DNA of 64,000 bases. Source: Reticulascus tulasneorum. Taxonomy: Eukaryota; Ascomycota; Sordariomycetes; Glomerellales; Reticulascaceae. Location of the stretch: NCBI GenBank assembly GCA_001557505.1, contig LSAX01000001.1, positions 3,658,001 to 3,722,000 on the forward strand. The letters run 5' to 3'. The notes beneath the pieces are model-generated. The model ran no database searches. It was not told where the DNA came from and worked only from the letters and a program-made list of their open reading frames with translations. A program made the position numbers and the translations under genes. This document shows positions 30,130 through 42,031 of the stretch, piece by piece. Within the stretch, counting starts at the first letter, position 1, and each line of letters begins with the position of its first letter.

Positions 30130-32901
30130 ATGCCCCGAGTAGCTCAGGTACCGCGCGCGGGAAGCGCAAGAGTAGCCTCTGGCTCTCTATCGGCATCTCC
30201 TTTCAAATCACCCCTCAAGTAAGTATCTCAGCGCCGTCCCGAGAGCCGCTGTTCGTCCCGTAGCAACGGAGCTGACCCGTCAACAAAGGATACCACTGAA
30301 CGACGATGCGCAAGAGAAGGCACAGCGTCTGCACTCGAGACACGCTCTGCACGAGAGGCAAATCAATCAACTCAAGGCAGCTGCAACCTCGACTCCTGCT
30401 AGGAAAGTCAGCATCAACCTCGACAATCTCGAGAATGAGTCCCCGAGTTCGAACCCCAGAACCCCGCGTGCGCGTGGCGATCGGAGCAGATACAACGATG
30501 ACGACGAACCATTTATGGTAGGGGGAAACGCGGTCACGCCTATGAAGCGTGTCCCGATTCTGGCCAACTTTGAGGAATGGATGAAGATGGCGACCGACAA
30601 CAAGATCAACGCTGCTAATTCCTGGAACTTCGCCTTGATCGATTACTTCCATGACATGTCCCTTTTGAAAGAAGGCGACGGAGTCAACTTTCAAAAGGCA
30701 AGCTGCACCCTGGATGGCTGTGTGAAGATTTACACCAGCAGAGTCGACAGTGTCGCAACGGAGACGGGCAAGCTGCTCAGCGGTCTAGCCGATAGCAACA
30801 GCAAGAAGAAGGACAAGGAGAGCGAAGATGGCGAGGAGAGCGAGGAAGAGGTTGATGAGGATGGGAACGTCCGAAAGAAGCCCAAGCGGAAGGTATGAAC
30901 ATCACAGGCCCGAATGCGCTCACCAGCTTACACTTCCCAGGCACAACGATCATCGGAAGCTACATTGGCGCCGTCCTTTGCTTCGCTACAGTTGAAGAAA
31001 TTCGAATTAGAATTCGCCGTTGACCCTCTATTTAAGAAGGCTTCTGCAGACTTCGACGAAGGTGGAGCCAAGGGCCTGCTTCTGAACCATCTCATGATCG
31101 ACTCTCAGGGCCGAATTGTCTTCGATAGCAGTGACGATGTCGGAGATGCGCACACATCCAAGAACAAAAAGAAGGAGGAAGATGCTGAAGACAACGAAGA
31201 AGTGGAGGGCCAGTCCCCTGATGCTTCCATGGATCAGGGAGAAGCAGAGCCCGAGGAGGATCCTGCAGATGTCGAGATTGACCTTGGAGCTTTACGAGCT
31301 AGATTCTTTCCTGACTTGCATCGTCTGGATGAGCTCGACGTCTGCCCATCCCTGAAAGCCTTCGACTTGGGCAATCCGTCAGGTTCCATGGACATACCGT
31401 TCCTCAAAGCTGCAGAAGACTGGAAGCTGGACCAGGACAAGGACAAAACTCCAGGTCTCGGTGACAAGTCTGGCATGTTCATTGACGAGGACCATCCTGT
31501 CGGGTTTGATGACGATGACCTTGGTCTTGGAGCATTTGATCTTGGGGCTGATGTGGCTTTTGGGGAAGGTGGTGAAGCTTGGGCACGGGAGGCCGCCTTG
31601 GAACCGCAAATGCGTGTCTACAATGTCGGCATGAATGAGGACGGCATGGCCGGAGGGGATGGCGTCGAGATGCTTGACAATGAGAATGGCGAGTACGTCG
31701 TGTCCATGACACATGCCCAGAAAGCCGATAAGATGCACGAGGACATTCTAGGGTATTTCGATCAAGCTTTGCAGAAGAACTGGACTAGCGCCGAGCATTG
31801 GAGGATACGAAAGATCAAGGATGTCAAGGCAGTAGTGCCGACCAGACAACGAAAGGAAAAGGAGCCATTTGAGATCGACTTCTCTTCCCCTCTGGACCAG
31901 AGCTTAGCGGACGCTTTATACACGCAAGCAGCCAGCAACTCTGCGATTTGCATGCCCAAGAAAGATTGGAAGTCAAAGTCCAGAAATCTCTTGCCGGACG
32001 ACAAGCATTTCAACTCTAAGCAACTGCTGACTCTGTTCCTGAAACCCAAGGCACGTCTCGGAAGGAGGCGTACTGCGTTTGGCGCCAGAGGCGGCGTCTT
32101 CGGCAATGCCGCCCAGCAGGAGACGGAAGTGGCAGAAGGGGAAATGGACGAGGCCTTCTGGGCACAGCAGAAACAGCCCATGACGACTACGGAGCAGGAT
32201 ACCATCCTTCCCCAGGGCGATTATGATGCAAACTTCTTCCAGGATGATGACCTGCCGTTCGCCGGTGGCATGGATGATGATGATGATCTAGAGTTCGCCG
32301 ATGCTCGCGACCACTTCTCGCCTGGTGCTGAGGGCGATCCGGGCATGACTGAAGGAGTCGGCATGACGGCCATGCTCAACGGAGAGACAATGGCAGGGGC
32401 TTTCGGGATGACCTTGGTGACATCCACCCGCAGGGTCCGGCCTGATTATGTGCAGTATGCCCGTGTGGCCACGAAGGTTGACGTTCGGCGGTTGAAAGAA
32501 GAGTTATGGCGAGGCATGGATCTCGACAAATTGGATGCTGTAAGTCAAACCCCGAAGGGTCCATGCATGGACCGGCGCAAACTGGTAGTCACCAACGTAC
32601 TGATGCTTGCTGATAGGATGCCAATACATCGCGACTGCCCACACCACCTCCCTCCGCAACAGAGCCGCAGCATGGCGACCAACCGCCAAGCAATCCCACA
32701 TTGAAGTTCACCAATGTTATGAACAGCTTGCAGTCAGTGTACCCGAAGCCAGTCATGGACGACATCTCCACTAGCTACTGCTTCATCTGCCTGCTCCACC
32801 TCGCCAACGAGAAGGGTCTTATCATTGACAAGACACCTGATTTGATGGAGTTGGATATTCGCAAGGATTGGACGGCCGAGATCGCGGTGGGTGGGGAGTA
32901 G
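30130..32901 (+). CDS. BRN1: Condensin complex subunit CAP-H/Barren (kleisin)
   Basis: The kleisin that bridges the SMC2/SMC4 heads in condensin and recruits the HEAT subunits; needed for mitotic chromosome compaction. Four exons, 30130-30218, 30289-30892, 30941-32539 and 32617-32901, give 858 residues. Conserved blocks: RVPILANFEEWMKMATDNKI with NSWNFALIDYFHDM (N-terminal helix contacting SMC2), CTLDGCVKIYTSRVDSVATE, LLLNHLMIDSQGRIVFDSSD, and the C-terminal winged-helix region KFTNVMNSLQSVYP followed by DDISTSYCFICLLHLANEKG. Acidic Lys/Glu-rich linkers lie near residues 205-230 and 300-345. Splice phases are consistent (2, 0, 0). Start MPRVAQVPRAGSAR is followed by Ser/Pro-rich sites typical of Cdk/Aurora-regulated termini; the regulation is inference. 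Confidence 0.95.
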
Positions 32902-34267
32902 GCTTGTGGAGAGATCGTGAACAGGAATGATGAACGCCGTTTTGCTATAGCTGCTGGCTACGTATTGGTTAGGATGCGTTTGCGTCACTGCACTGTGGAG
33001 TCTGGTTTCTCTGATAAGATGTCTTATATAATGAAGAAGGCTGTATGTGATTGCAAAATGGAATTGCTATCTTGTGATTAATGTCCCATCGCGACAACGA
33101 TGTCCCGAGGGCGGGCCAAGCAAAATCTCGAGATTCAGGAACTACACAACACCGCATCCGGCCAGGTGTTGGTGCCTTATGGCAGGGACAAAACCAAGTA
33201 AATCAGCAAAATGGTCAAAAGATCGAAAAAAAAGGGAAGTTTCAAAAAGAAGTAATCAATTGCTTGCCATCTGGATACTTGGTATTCAGGAATGCAGCAA
33301 ATTGAGTGCATGCCACCTACAACTACGTAGGTGCTCTGATCGAGACAGCGGAGGAGGTGGACAGCTTAAGTCACATATTACTGATTGCTTACATATGCAG
33401 CCTCGTTGTTCTTTTTGCGAAATCTCATCTCCATTTCAGATTTTCCCGATCGCCGTGGATTGCTGCAGCTCTGAGGATCAGGAATGGAGCGGCCTAGACG
33501 TCGACAAAGCCCCGAGGACCCTGAAAATCCCAACGATGACGTTTGGGGCGGCTACATTATTTCTGGGTTGGGTGCCGTTCCCCCTGCAAGTAGGCACGAA
33601 TCAGGGACAGGCAATATCAGAAAAGCCCGGCCCTCTGCTATTACATGTAGAATGGGCGTTTTCGGTTGAACTTCCGGACACAACACTCCGGTGAGATCCA
33701 AGTCGCCCTGATTCTATTCACATTACCACCTACTCAAGTCTTCCATCGTCCCCATTCTCGCTGCTCTCTTAGTATTTTATCACATCCGGCTTCGCATTTT
33801 GCTACTTAATATTGTCGCCATGAGCCAAATGTTCAGTAACTGCTCGCATTTCTATTGTGCAAGTCCAAGCAAGACAGCTTCAACTAATCTGGTCAGGATA
33901 CCGTGGTACTCTGCTAGGTACTCGCATGGGAATGCGCATGTTCAATCTCTCAGCTCCCCATCAAGTTAGGCCATGAAAGCCAAGATGCTCAGTAATCCGA
34001 GCCCGGAACTCCATCAAAGTGATTGAAGAGGTTTTCCTATCCCATATACAGCACTCTCCATGAGAATCTCAATCCGCCGACCGAAAACAAATGCATCGCA
34101 GTCCATGAGGGGGTATGAAACCTTCCCGGTTTGCCCCAAATCCATTCTTAATTTCAAAGCAAGAGAAACAGTGATCGACACACTCGCGGCACGGTCTCAT
34201 TCTGAGATGACTTGAGGATGTACACACTCATTCTCATACGGCGAGACTGAGGGCTTTCGTCAGCAGC
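32902..34267. other. Convergent intergenic region
   Basis: 1.37 kb between the BRN1 and SAM/HMG stops. It should hold both 3' UTRs, that of the HMG gene perhaps long. Open frames here have no domain and are not called. Confidence 0.5.
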
Positions 34268-36208
34268 CTACTTCGGCCGCCTGCCAACAATCTCACCAGC
34301 TCGTAGGAGAGCGCTCATGCCGTCGAAATTCGGTTCGACCTTCCCGTTCATAACAGGTGCTGGCGTTTGTGGCGTCTGAATGTCTTCGCTATCTCGCGAC
34401 GAACCAGTGGAAGACATATGCAACAGCGGCGGAGGTGATGCGAAGCCTTGTGACCCAAGTGGGCCTGGTCTCGATTGCGCCACCTGGTCTGAAGATATGG
34501 TGTAGCTGTTGAAGAACGGTGATTGCTTTGGATCGTACGGAGGTGGCGGTACGGCCTTGTTGGACAGAAGAGCATGAATTGGCAGCGTCGAGTCACTGGG
34601 TGTCCGAGGATACATGCCTGACGACCTCGAAGACGTCGTGCTCGTGCTCCCAGCGGATGCTTGCTCTTGCATCAGCGAGAAGGATATGCCGGAGTCTGCC
34701 CCCCGGCCACGGCTTGGTGCAAAGCTACCGCTGTTGCTCCCTTCTGAGGACCCTGTCGCGCCTACCATCCCTCCATCACTGAACATATCTGATAAAGATG
34801 GAAGGTGCAGGGTGCCATCAGAGTCGGGGTCTGATTGCCTTTGCCTCCAGACGGATGGCCGTTTCTCCCGAGAGTGCGAAACCTGCGGATTTATACCTTG
34901 CATACGTGGTGACTGCTCAACATCAAAGCGGCCATGGATTGGCGAACATATCAATTCATCCACCGGTTGTTGATGTGACAGCGCCGGTATTGTGGAAGAA
35001 TACTGTGATTCTGATATCGAGACGCTCGATCCGGTCCTCTGCTTCCTCGTCGGTGGCGGCTCACTCCCGTGCTGGCTATCACTTCCGCTGCCACTTCCGG
35101 TGCCACTTGCGCTGGCAGGTGTTGTTGCGCTGGTGCTACTGCCGTGGTGAAGTTGAGCGCCAGTTTCAAGCTTCATACGTTTCGATGCTTCTGGTGCTAT
35201 AGTTGAATTGGTTAGTTACAAATTCAAAAGTGTGAGCCAATTCGAGGCCTGCTGACCTTGATTATGACTGGCTTGCTTATGTTTGAAATCTTGCAGGTAC
35301 TGAGCATACTTGCTATACTCAGCAGTCTTTTTGTACTCGGCCGAGTCTTGGTTATATTTCTCTTTGGCTTTCATAGCCTGTGTCTCAAAAGGCTCTTTTT
35401 CTGCAGCTGACAAGGTTTGCCAGTTCTCTCCAACAAGCTTGGCTATTTCAGTGAACGTTAAATTCCGCCCTTTCACATCATCACGCATTTCTATGATGGC
35501 GCATTAGTATCGGACTTGCTTTCCATGCGCTATAAACTGCAGCCGCAGTTGACTATAGCAAACTTACTGTTAGAGAAGAGAACATAGGCCGAAGGTGGGC
35601 GTTCAGGCGCATTCTCGTCAGGCTATGAGAGAAATTTGTCAGCATAGGGCATCATCGCACGGAACAACACCAAAGACAAGGATATGAACATACCTTGGGA
35701 TGTCGCCGATATTTCCGCTTCGTCACCACAACAGCTTCTTTCCCATCCACCCTCAGCAGATTCGGCGGGTGCCCATCTGGTTTAGTATCTTCGATGCTCA
35801 GTCTAGTGGGCGAAACTAATGATGCCTCTGGCGCTAGCCCTCGGGAATTTGCGATACGCCTTTGGAGTTTCTGGTGGCCAAGTTTCAGGATATCATTCAT
35901 TTGGGGTGGAAAGGCAAAATTTTCCGAAGATATGACTTACTCTTCGATGGCCAAGCTTAACGCCCAAAGCGTCACTGTATTTGGCATTAGTTTTGCTACC
36001 CACCTGATTCTACAGAATACAACTGAGCTGCTCACAGGTCTGACTCGGTTATATCCAGGATAGTTTCCCATGCATCGAATCCCTGTTCGATGAAAAAGCC
36101 TAGGTATTGGGAGATACCTAGCTCACCGAAGATGGTGTCCAGTTCCTGCGTCATGCAGACGATTTGCATTCGTGGCCGGAAGGTGAATTCTGAGGCGTCA
36201 ACAACCAT
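34268..36208 (-). CDS. SAM-domain plus HMG-box protein, likely transcription regulator
   Basis: Six exons, 36036-36208, 35941-35974, 35694-35870, 35568-35622, 35257-35490 and 34268-35196, give 533 residues. Splice phases match at every junction. The start is ATG 36208 (MVVDASEFTFRPRM); a stop lies upstream in frame with no other ATG. A SAM domain spans about 14-75: LDTIFGELGISQYLGFFIEQ, ILDITESDLDALG, then VKLGHRRKLQRRI, rebuilt from three exons. An HMG box spans about 130-205: ERPPSAYVLFSNKMRDD, FTEIAKLVGENWQTLS, EKEPFETQAMKAKEKY. The rest is Ser/Pro/Gln-rich with no domain. HMG boxes bind and bend DNA, and SAM mediates self-association, so a nuclear DNA-binding regulator is likely; the target is unknown. 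The exon 5 donor (GTCAGC) is weak but phase and continuity support it. Confidence 0.87.
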
Positions 36209-38421
36209 ATACCCACTGGCACTCGATTGAGGGTGAGTACGCGGGTTTCTTCAAGGGAGTCTGATGGTGCAGCCTCCAAGCCAGTTCAAATACAAGGTGG
36301 TTACGTCGAGAATGATTGCTGAAATGACCAAAGTGTGCAAGGCGTCCCGGGAAGTCGAAGCACTTCAAGTAGGGCTGCCGTGCGACACGTTCGTCATAGA
36401 TGTTATCCCCTCGACAGAAACGAAGCAAAAGCCGGTGATTGATACCGGCAATGCAGCAAATGCGCGGCGAAAGCTACAAATGTGATTTTACCGAGGCGAC
36501 GAAGGAAGTTTGCCCGTCGTGGTGTGCGTGCACGTCGACTGTTGCAATGGGATTAGGGCGATTATTCCTCGCCGAATTTTTGTTTTGTATTTGAGGTTGT
36601 TGCTACAAATGCGTTGTAGCCGGGTCAATGGTTGTGATATGGTGACAAGTGTGGAATTGGCATGAGAGCGTGGTGTGCATATACGTCTAAAAGATGGCGG
36701 ATCTCGATGACATGGGCGAACCAGGCCGAGTTCTAGGGTGTGGGACACACGGGATCGACCAAGGAGGCGACCTCTTAGAGCATGGTGGTGGGATATGCAC
36801 ACACTAGGGGGAGGTACGTACGGAGAAGAGACCGTGGTATCACCCAACATCGGCCAGGGTGCTCTCCTGTTGTAAGGTAAATCGACAGCGAGCGATATTC
36901 TTTGATTGAACAACCTATAGATGTGTACGATGAAGAGACCGGAGGATCTAACCGGTCACTCAGATGGATGGAAGGCACACCTGGAACATGCGATTATGGG
37001 GTTGAGGAAAACCGTCGAAGACCTGAGGAGGGAATCTGACGAGGGATTTGACGGGGGCACTCGCCAAACCTGGACACAGCTGCGAAACGGAGGAGAAAAA
37101 AAAGGTTACGGAAACCTGCCATGGATAATCGACGTGTATCTTGACGAGCATCGGAGGAAGCTCCGACGGTCGTATGGGCCATGAGTTGTGTTGGCAAGAA
37201 TGTGGATCTCTGGATCATGAGATGGTGTCTATGTACTTGCGGCCGAGTGTTTTGAGTCCACTGCTGGCCTCGTCTCTGAGGCGAATAAACGAACGCAGAG
37301 GCATGGCGAGGCCGCGTTAGCTCGAGGTACCGAGACCGTTCTCTACCGTTTGCGGGCGTACGGTGAACATTTTGAGCTGACTGCCGTAAAGCACAAAATG
37401 CGTGCCCGCTGCCAGCCAAAAGCCTGCTCGTCACAGGCATTTACCTATGTGTGCTTACATGCGAAAGGAAGAGCGACTTTAGGGAAGCGAAACGGCCGCC
37501 ACGCCTGGTGGGATATTGAGCAAGGTGCAATGGGGAGATTTTGTACCGGTACTTGAAGGGTGGGAATTCATCCTGGGCAGATGCAAAACGACGGAAAAGG
37601 CATGCCATTGGGAACCAGCATCAGTAATCCCAGAAGATGCAGGTCACGAGCATTGAGGCTACAACCACCCCCTCCCGCCCAAAAGGCTGAGGCGGCAAGT
37701 CTCCTTTCGATCGATTTGGGGAGACAACGGGTACCCCAAAGACGCGGAAACTATGTTCTCCAATAACTTAACCAAATATCATGCGCCTACCAACGGTTTG
37801 CGATCCCAGATCTCGATTGAACCCCCCTCCACCCTCCCCCCTTTGGAGCCCCGGGGGGAAGGGGAGGGAGAATCCAAGTAATCGCGTCACGAATCCCAAG
37901 GGGGCGAAAACAGGCATTGGAGGGGAGGCAGAGAGGTTCACAGACCATGCCCGGTGCTTTATTAGACTCACTTCCAAATGATACACTGGAGGCGTTCAAA
38001 ATGGTCTCTTATGTGGTGGTCATGTACTTCATGAGCAGACTGCTAATCTGGTTGAGGTGTGGAGTTTATAGGATCACGCCTCATGCGGGGAGTCGGAGAC
38101 GGCGCCATGCGCAGCGTGAAAGCACTGGAATCGACATTTCTGGCCGCGATCGAAAAGCCGCCGCTCAAGAGTGGGGCTGGCCACTCACGTCGCGGCCCAG
38201 AGAGACGCAGGTGAGACACCACACGAGGGAGCCAGATGGTTCTACCTGATGGCGACCTGCCAACTCTCTTTCTTTGTGCGTCCCTATAATAATTATGGTC
38301 CGGGTGGTGTGTACCTCAGCTATGACGGCCTTGTCCGGGTGTGCCAGCATGTGAGTAGGTACCTATCCAATCTGATGAGTTGGAAACGAGCGCCAACTAT
38401 TCTGGTCCGTAGCATCGGCAG
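36209..38421. other. Gene-poor region upstream of the SAM/HMG gene
   Basis: 2.2 kb holding the SAM/HMG promoter. One open frame at 36921-37184 (+) is charged and helix-like but has no family resemblance; I list it only as a finding. The rest shows no coding signal. Confidence 0.45.
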
Positions 38422-38691
38422 ATGTATCGCCGTCATGAAAGACACAATGGCAAGCACTCGAAGAAGGATGATTCACTACAGCGGCAGAAAGAGACCAGCA
38501 ATGCGAGACGGAAGACACGAGAGAGAGGGCATCGACCAGATTCCACGTATGGCGGCTACAGGCTTTGTCCGGTGCATTTTTCAGTGGCTTTGCCCACGTT
38601 GTTGCCCAGCTGGACGTGTGGACATTGTGGGCTGGAGCGCGTATGTAGTAGGGCATTCTGTCAAAATTGCATTGCGGGTGAGGCTGAATGA
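38422..38691 (+). CDS. Candidate small protein with a RanBP2-like zinc finger
   Basis: An 89-residue frame. The N-terminal half is strongly basic (MYRRHERHNGKHSKKDD, then many Arg/Lys). The C-terminal part contains LCPVHF, then WTCGHCGLERVCSRAFCQNC. That has a Trp two residues before the first Cys and spacing C-x2-C-x10-C-x2-C, which is the RanBP2-type zinc-finger pattern, although the usual Asn between the Cys pairs is Arg. RanBP2-type fingers bind RNA or ubiquitin. An in-frame TAG lies 12 nt before the ATG, and the ATG is preceded by CAG, so an upstream exon is possible. There is no signal peptide. Other frames overlap here and no homologue can be named, so this is a candidate, not a firm gene. 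Confidence 0.4.
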   Translation: MYRRHERHNGKHSKKDDSLQRQKETSNARRKTRERGHRPDSTYGGYRLCPVHFSVALPTLLPSWTCGHCGLERVCSRAFCQNCIAGEAE

Positions 38692-40745
38692 GTGTGACGC
38701 CACATGCCATTCTCATCTTTTCCTCACAACTTCTCTTCTCGCATAACCCCTCGACCCTATCTCCAGCTCATGGGGGGATCGAAGTCCCGTCATCTGTACG
38801 TAATTGAGCAGAATGCAAGACGGTGAGGTCAGCAGGAAATCCGGCGGCTAGGTTGCGGTTCCAAAGTCTCCGCCATCAGGCTTAAATGTTCCATGTGACA
38901 GGCATTGCAAAAGGTAGGTAGTCTCAAAAGAGTCCTCAGCTTCCGAGGTTACATGTACCGATGCGATGACGCGCACAGCCATTAACCACTACATTCATCG
39001 CATCGAACGATGTTTGGCAAACCGATTACATAGAGGGGGCACAAAACATAACTACCGTCCGTTATGTACCCAATCGCTATTCTATACATAGGTAGCATGG
39101 CACATCGGATTGGTAAGCACCGTGGAAGGGAAACCTATCCAGCCTCCCGCTCTCTGATCGCTCCCTACTTGCAAGATATAAACAGTCAAGTGAAGCGAGG
39201 GGAGGCGGGCATTGATACGATAGGTTCGCAGAAAGAAGCCCCACGGAGTGTCCCCTTTCATGTACTACAGGCTTCCCAGTCGTGCTGAGCTTTTTCGCAT
39301 CGTATCCTGCCCTTCACTGATGAAGCCGTAGGCCTAGAACAGTCGACGGAAATGCAGAAAGCGGGAATATGCTTTTCCCATACGAAGAAAAGACACCATT
39401 TTTGCATAAGGGTGCCGATGAGAAAGGGGCGTTGGCTTATCGGTGCAGATTTGGAGCCTGTGGAGGTACTGCTACTTTACTGGTGCCTTTCCCGGTACAC
39501 ACCATCGCTGCGAGGTTGATTGAGGGAGAGGCAGATCAACGTTTCTTAGTGCTAGTCCCTGAACCCCGTACTGGACCTGGCATGATTCCCGCCCATCCCA
39601 TATCACCGTGTCACCATTGACGAAGATTCTTTGCGAAGTCGGGAGCCGAAAGTCTGCTTTGAAGTAGGGATACCAAGCATCCAACCAGCCCGCATGTGGC
39701 CGTCATGGGTGAGTAGTGGTGGCCGAGGACGCAACTTACGGAGTCCGGGAAATTGTCTTCAGAAGAGCAGACCGTATTCACCAAAAACGGTTGGGGAACT
39801 GCCATCATCTCGATCCATTTCGAGGCATCGAGATTCCAATTTCCCAGTTTTCGGCAGGGCGATGTGGAGCATTTCCAAACTGCAGGTGCAACTCTCGAGA
39901 GGGGCAAGAGAGGGAGGTACGAAGTACAACATGCTGTCGTGTTTGAGGAGTCATTCGAAGTTCTAATAAACAACAAAAATAAATAAAGTTACGGTATTCG
40001 CACGAAAAACTTTACCAGCATCTTCGCACGCTATCGAACCCCCTCCGTTGTGTACGCAGTTACACCCTATTGCCGATTACGGTAACAAATGGAAGGAGGG
40101 GCGAAACAAAAGCGCGATCAGCAATCTAGCATCTGGCGTACCATCGAAATCCGAACAGAAATCCCGTTTCATGGGGCGGATTTGTCCATAGGGATGATCC
40201 TTGCCCATGTCCCCGCTGCACCGATCTAGACCGAATGGGGCACAGAGCAACCCCGACAAGCCCGAATTACTTTTTATCGCATTGATCGGAAATGGCTTGG
40301 CGGGGTAAATCCTGTTTATCGAGGCGCCAAGACTTCAAAGTCCTGTTTAAATGCATCGGCCCACACTCTTTCACGTCAGCCCCATCCCTCACTGAGACCA
40401 GCAGAATCGAAAAGAGGGGTACCCTTTTTTTTTCCGGAGGGGGCTTTTTTTTCGGCATCCTCTTTTCGTTTTCTGGGGGTCCAGCTCTCTTTCGCCTTAG
40501 CAATTAACCTGGGAATAGTTTCTCTGGCTTTGAAGTACTCCGTACAGTACACATACAAATCCCACCCAATGATAGGCGCACGCGTCATCGGTACCGACTT
40601 TTCGCCTCGTGGACGCCCCTCCCATCGAGTTTGAAGCATTTTCCGCGCTGCACGCTCCAATCTATATCCGCAGCACCTCCCGCAGGCCCAAGTTGTTATC
40701 CCAACCTGCCAGCCTCTCCAGAAAGTCAGGCCATTCCCAGACAAC
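38692..40745. other. Gene-poor region
   Basis: 2 kb with only overlapping short frames on both strands and no domain. T-rich runs near 40428-40452 precede the next candidate gene and may belong to its promoter. Confidence 0.45.
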
Positions 40746-42031
40746 ATGGCCCCAGCGTTAAAGGACCTTGAGTCCGGCTCCCCGAAAAAGGAGGCACATA
40801 CCGGAGTCGTCCCCTCGTCGGAAACGGATCTGGGCCAGGTCGGTTTTCCCATTTGCCATGGCATTCTCCCGTCCCCTGCCACCTTTCCCATCGAACGCGG
40901 TCTAGAACCCGATACCTCCCCTTCCCATTCCCATCCGACGAGGCGGTGTCACGATGGCTTCCGCTGTTGCTACCCCTTCCCATGCCCTTCCGCGCATTTC
41001 GGCTGCTCCAAAGCGCGCTGACTGACATGGTTGTTGTTCTAGGCCTACAAAGACCTTGTCAGGTGAGGAGCTTTTCGCAGCAAGTCTTATGCACACGCCC
41101 CAAGGTTCGCTTTCGCAGCCGAAAGAGCTCTCTTGTTCCTTGCGAGCTTTACGATGGCATTGCAGTAGATGTGGATCCTGAAGCTTGTAGATTTGCTCAG
41201 CGCTTTTCCTTCCGGCTGCTGCAGAGCAGAGCATTACACTCTTCCTTTCACGATATGCTGGCGGCTGTCAGACAAAATGGACCGCTTTGGTAGCCAAACC
41301 TTTTCTTTTCTTTTTTTATGGCTTCGGCAAGGCACGACCCAGGCCCGCCTGGAACCTGAGCCTCATTCGAGTCCGCCTATTTAGCTCAGCTCGACTTCTC
41401 CAGCGGTCACGGCATATTGGACGACTATTAGTGTAGGCCCGGCCGCTGCGATGCCCTCTGCTCCTAGTGGATTGCCCTGGGCCATCGTGTACCCAGATCT
41501 GAGCATCGCCAGCAGTTCAGATTGGCTGCTTTACGTACGGCATCCCCGTGTCGCAGCTAGGCTATCCAAAATGGCTTGAGGCAATGCAGTACTCCAAATA
41601 TGCGGACGGGGTGCTAAATCTCGGGCATGCCTTAGACCAGGGCTTGTTGTCGCCTAAGATGGCCGCCAAGTGTAATCTGGAAGGTCACGCGAGATCTAGC
41701 TCAAACTTAATTCTAGCTAAAAGGTCTTGCCAAACCCCAACCCACTGGTTTGCATTCGCGCGTTCTACGAGCCGAGTGGCTTGCATTGCCTTTTCCGTTC
41801 CCATTCCGCCCTTCACGCTAACTTGATCCTGTCGCGTCGCTCACCGAAGTGTATAGAGGCGAACAAGCCGCCGCGGCTCTCGAGGCGAACCTCACCAACT
41901 TGGAACACAAGCTTGACGACATGCTTGCTGCGTTCGAAGCGGCCGAGGCTAAGCAAAAACTCTCTGGCTCGGGACAGACGGACGAGGGGCAGGATAAAAC
42001 ACAGACACGCCCAGAGGAGAAGAAGTCATGA
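40746..42031 (+). CDS. Spliced small helical protein of unknown function (three exons)
   Basis: Proposed exons 40746-40838, 41043-41062 and 41857-42031 give 95 residues. Exon 1 is MAPALKDLESGSPKKEAH through SSETDLGQ; exon 2 encodes only AYKDLV plus two bases; exon 3 resumes GEQAAAALEANLTNLEHKL. All three join in phase (0, 2). Signals: a GTCGGT donor (weak) and TTCTAG acceptor with a CTGAC branch for intron 1; a GTGAGG donor, CGCTAAC branch and TATAG acceptor for intron 2 (794 nt, long for this genome). The C-terminal half is an Ala/Leu/Glu heptad-like helix followed by a charged tail. I do not recognise a named family. A further small exon inside intron 2 cannot be excluded. Exon 3 is the best supported part. 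Confidence 0.55.

Noticed and set aside
30444..30458. tRNA B-box-like gttcgaaccc sequence
   Set aside because: Lies inside BRN1 coding sequence with no A-box or cloverleaf around it.
33047..33694. 215-codon open frame on + strand downstream of BRN1
   Set aside because: Begins in the BRN1 3' flank, with no recognisable domain and scattered Cys/Trp as in random translation.
38171..38746. 191-codon open frame on + strand
   Set aside because: Overlaps the zinc-finger candidate in another frame, with no domain; the zinc-finger frame has a clearer motif.
40376..40891. 171-codon open frame on - strand
   Set aside because: Antisense to the start of the small spliced gene, crosses homopolymer runs, and has no domain.
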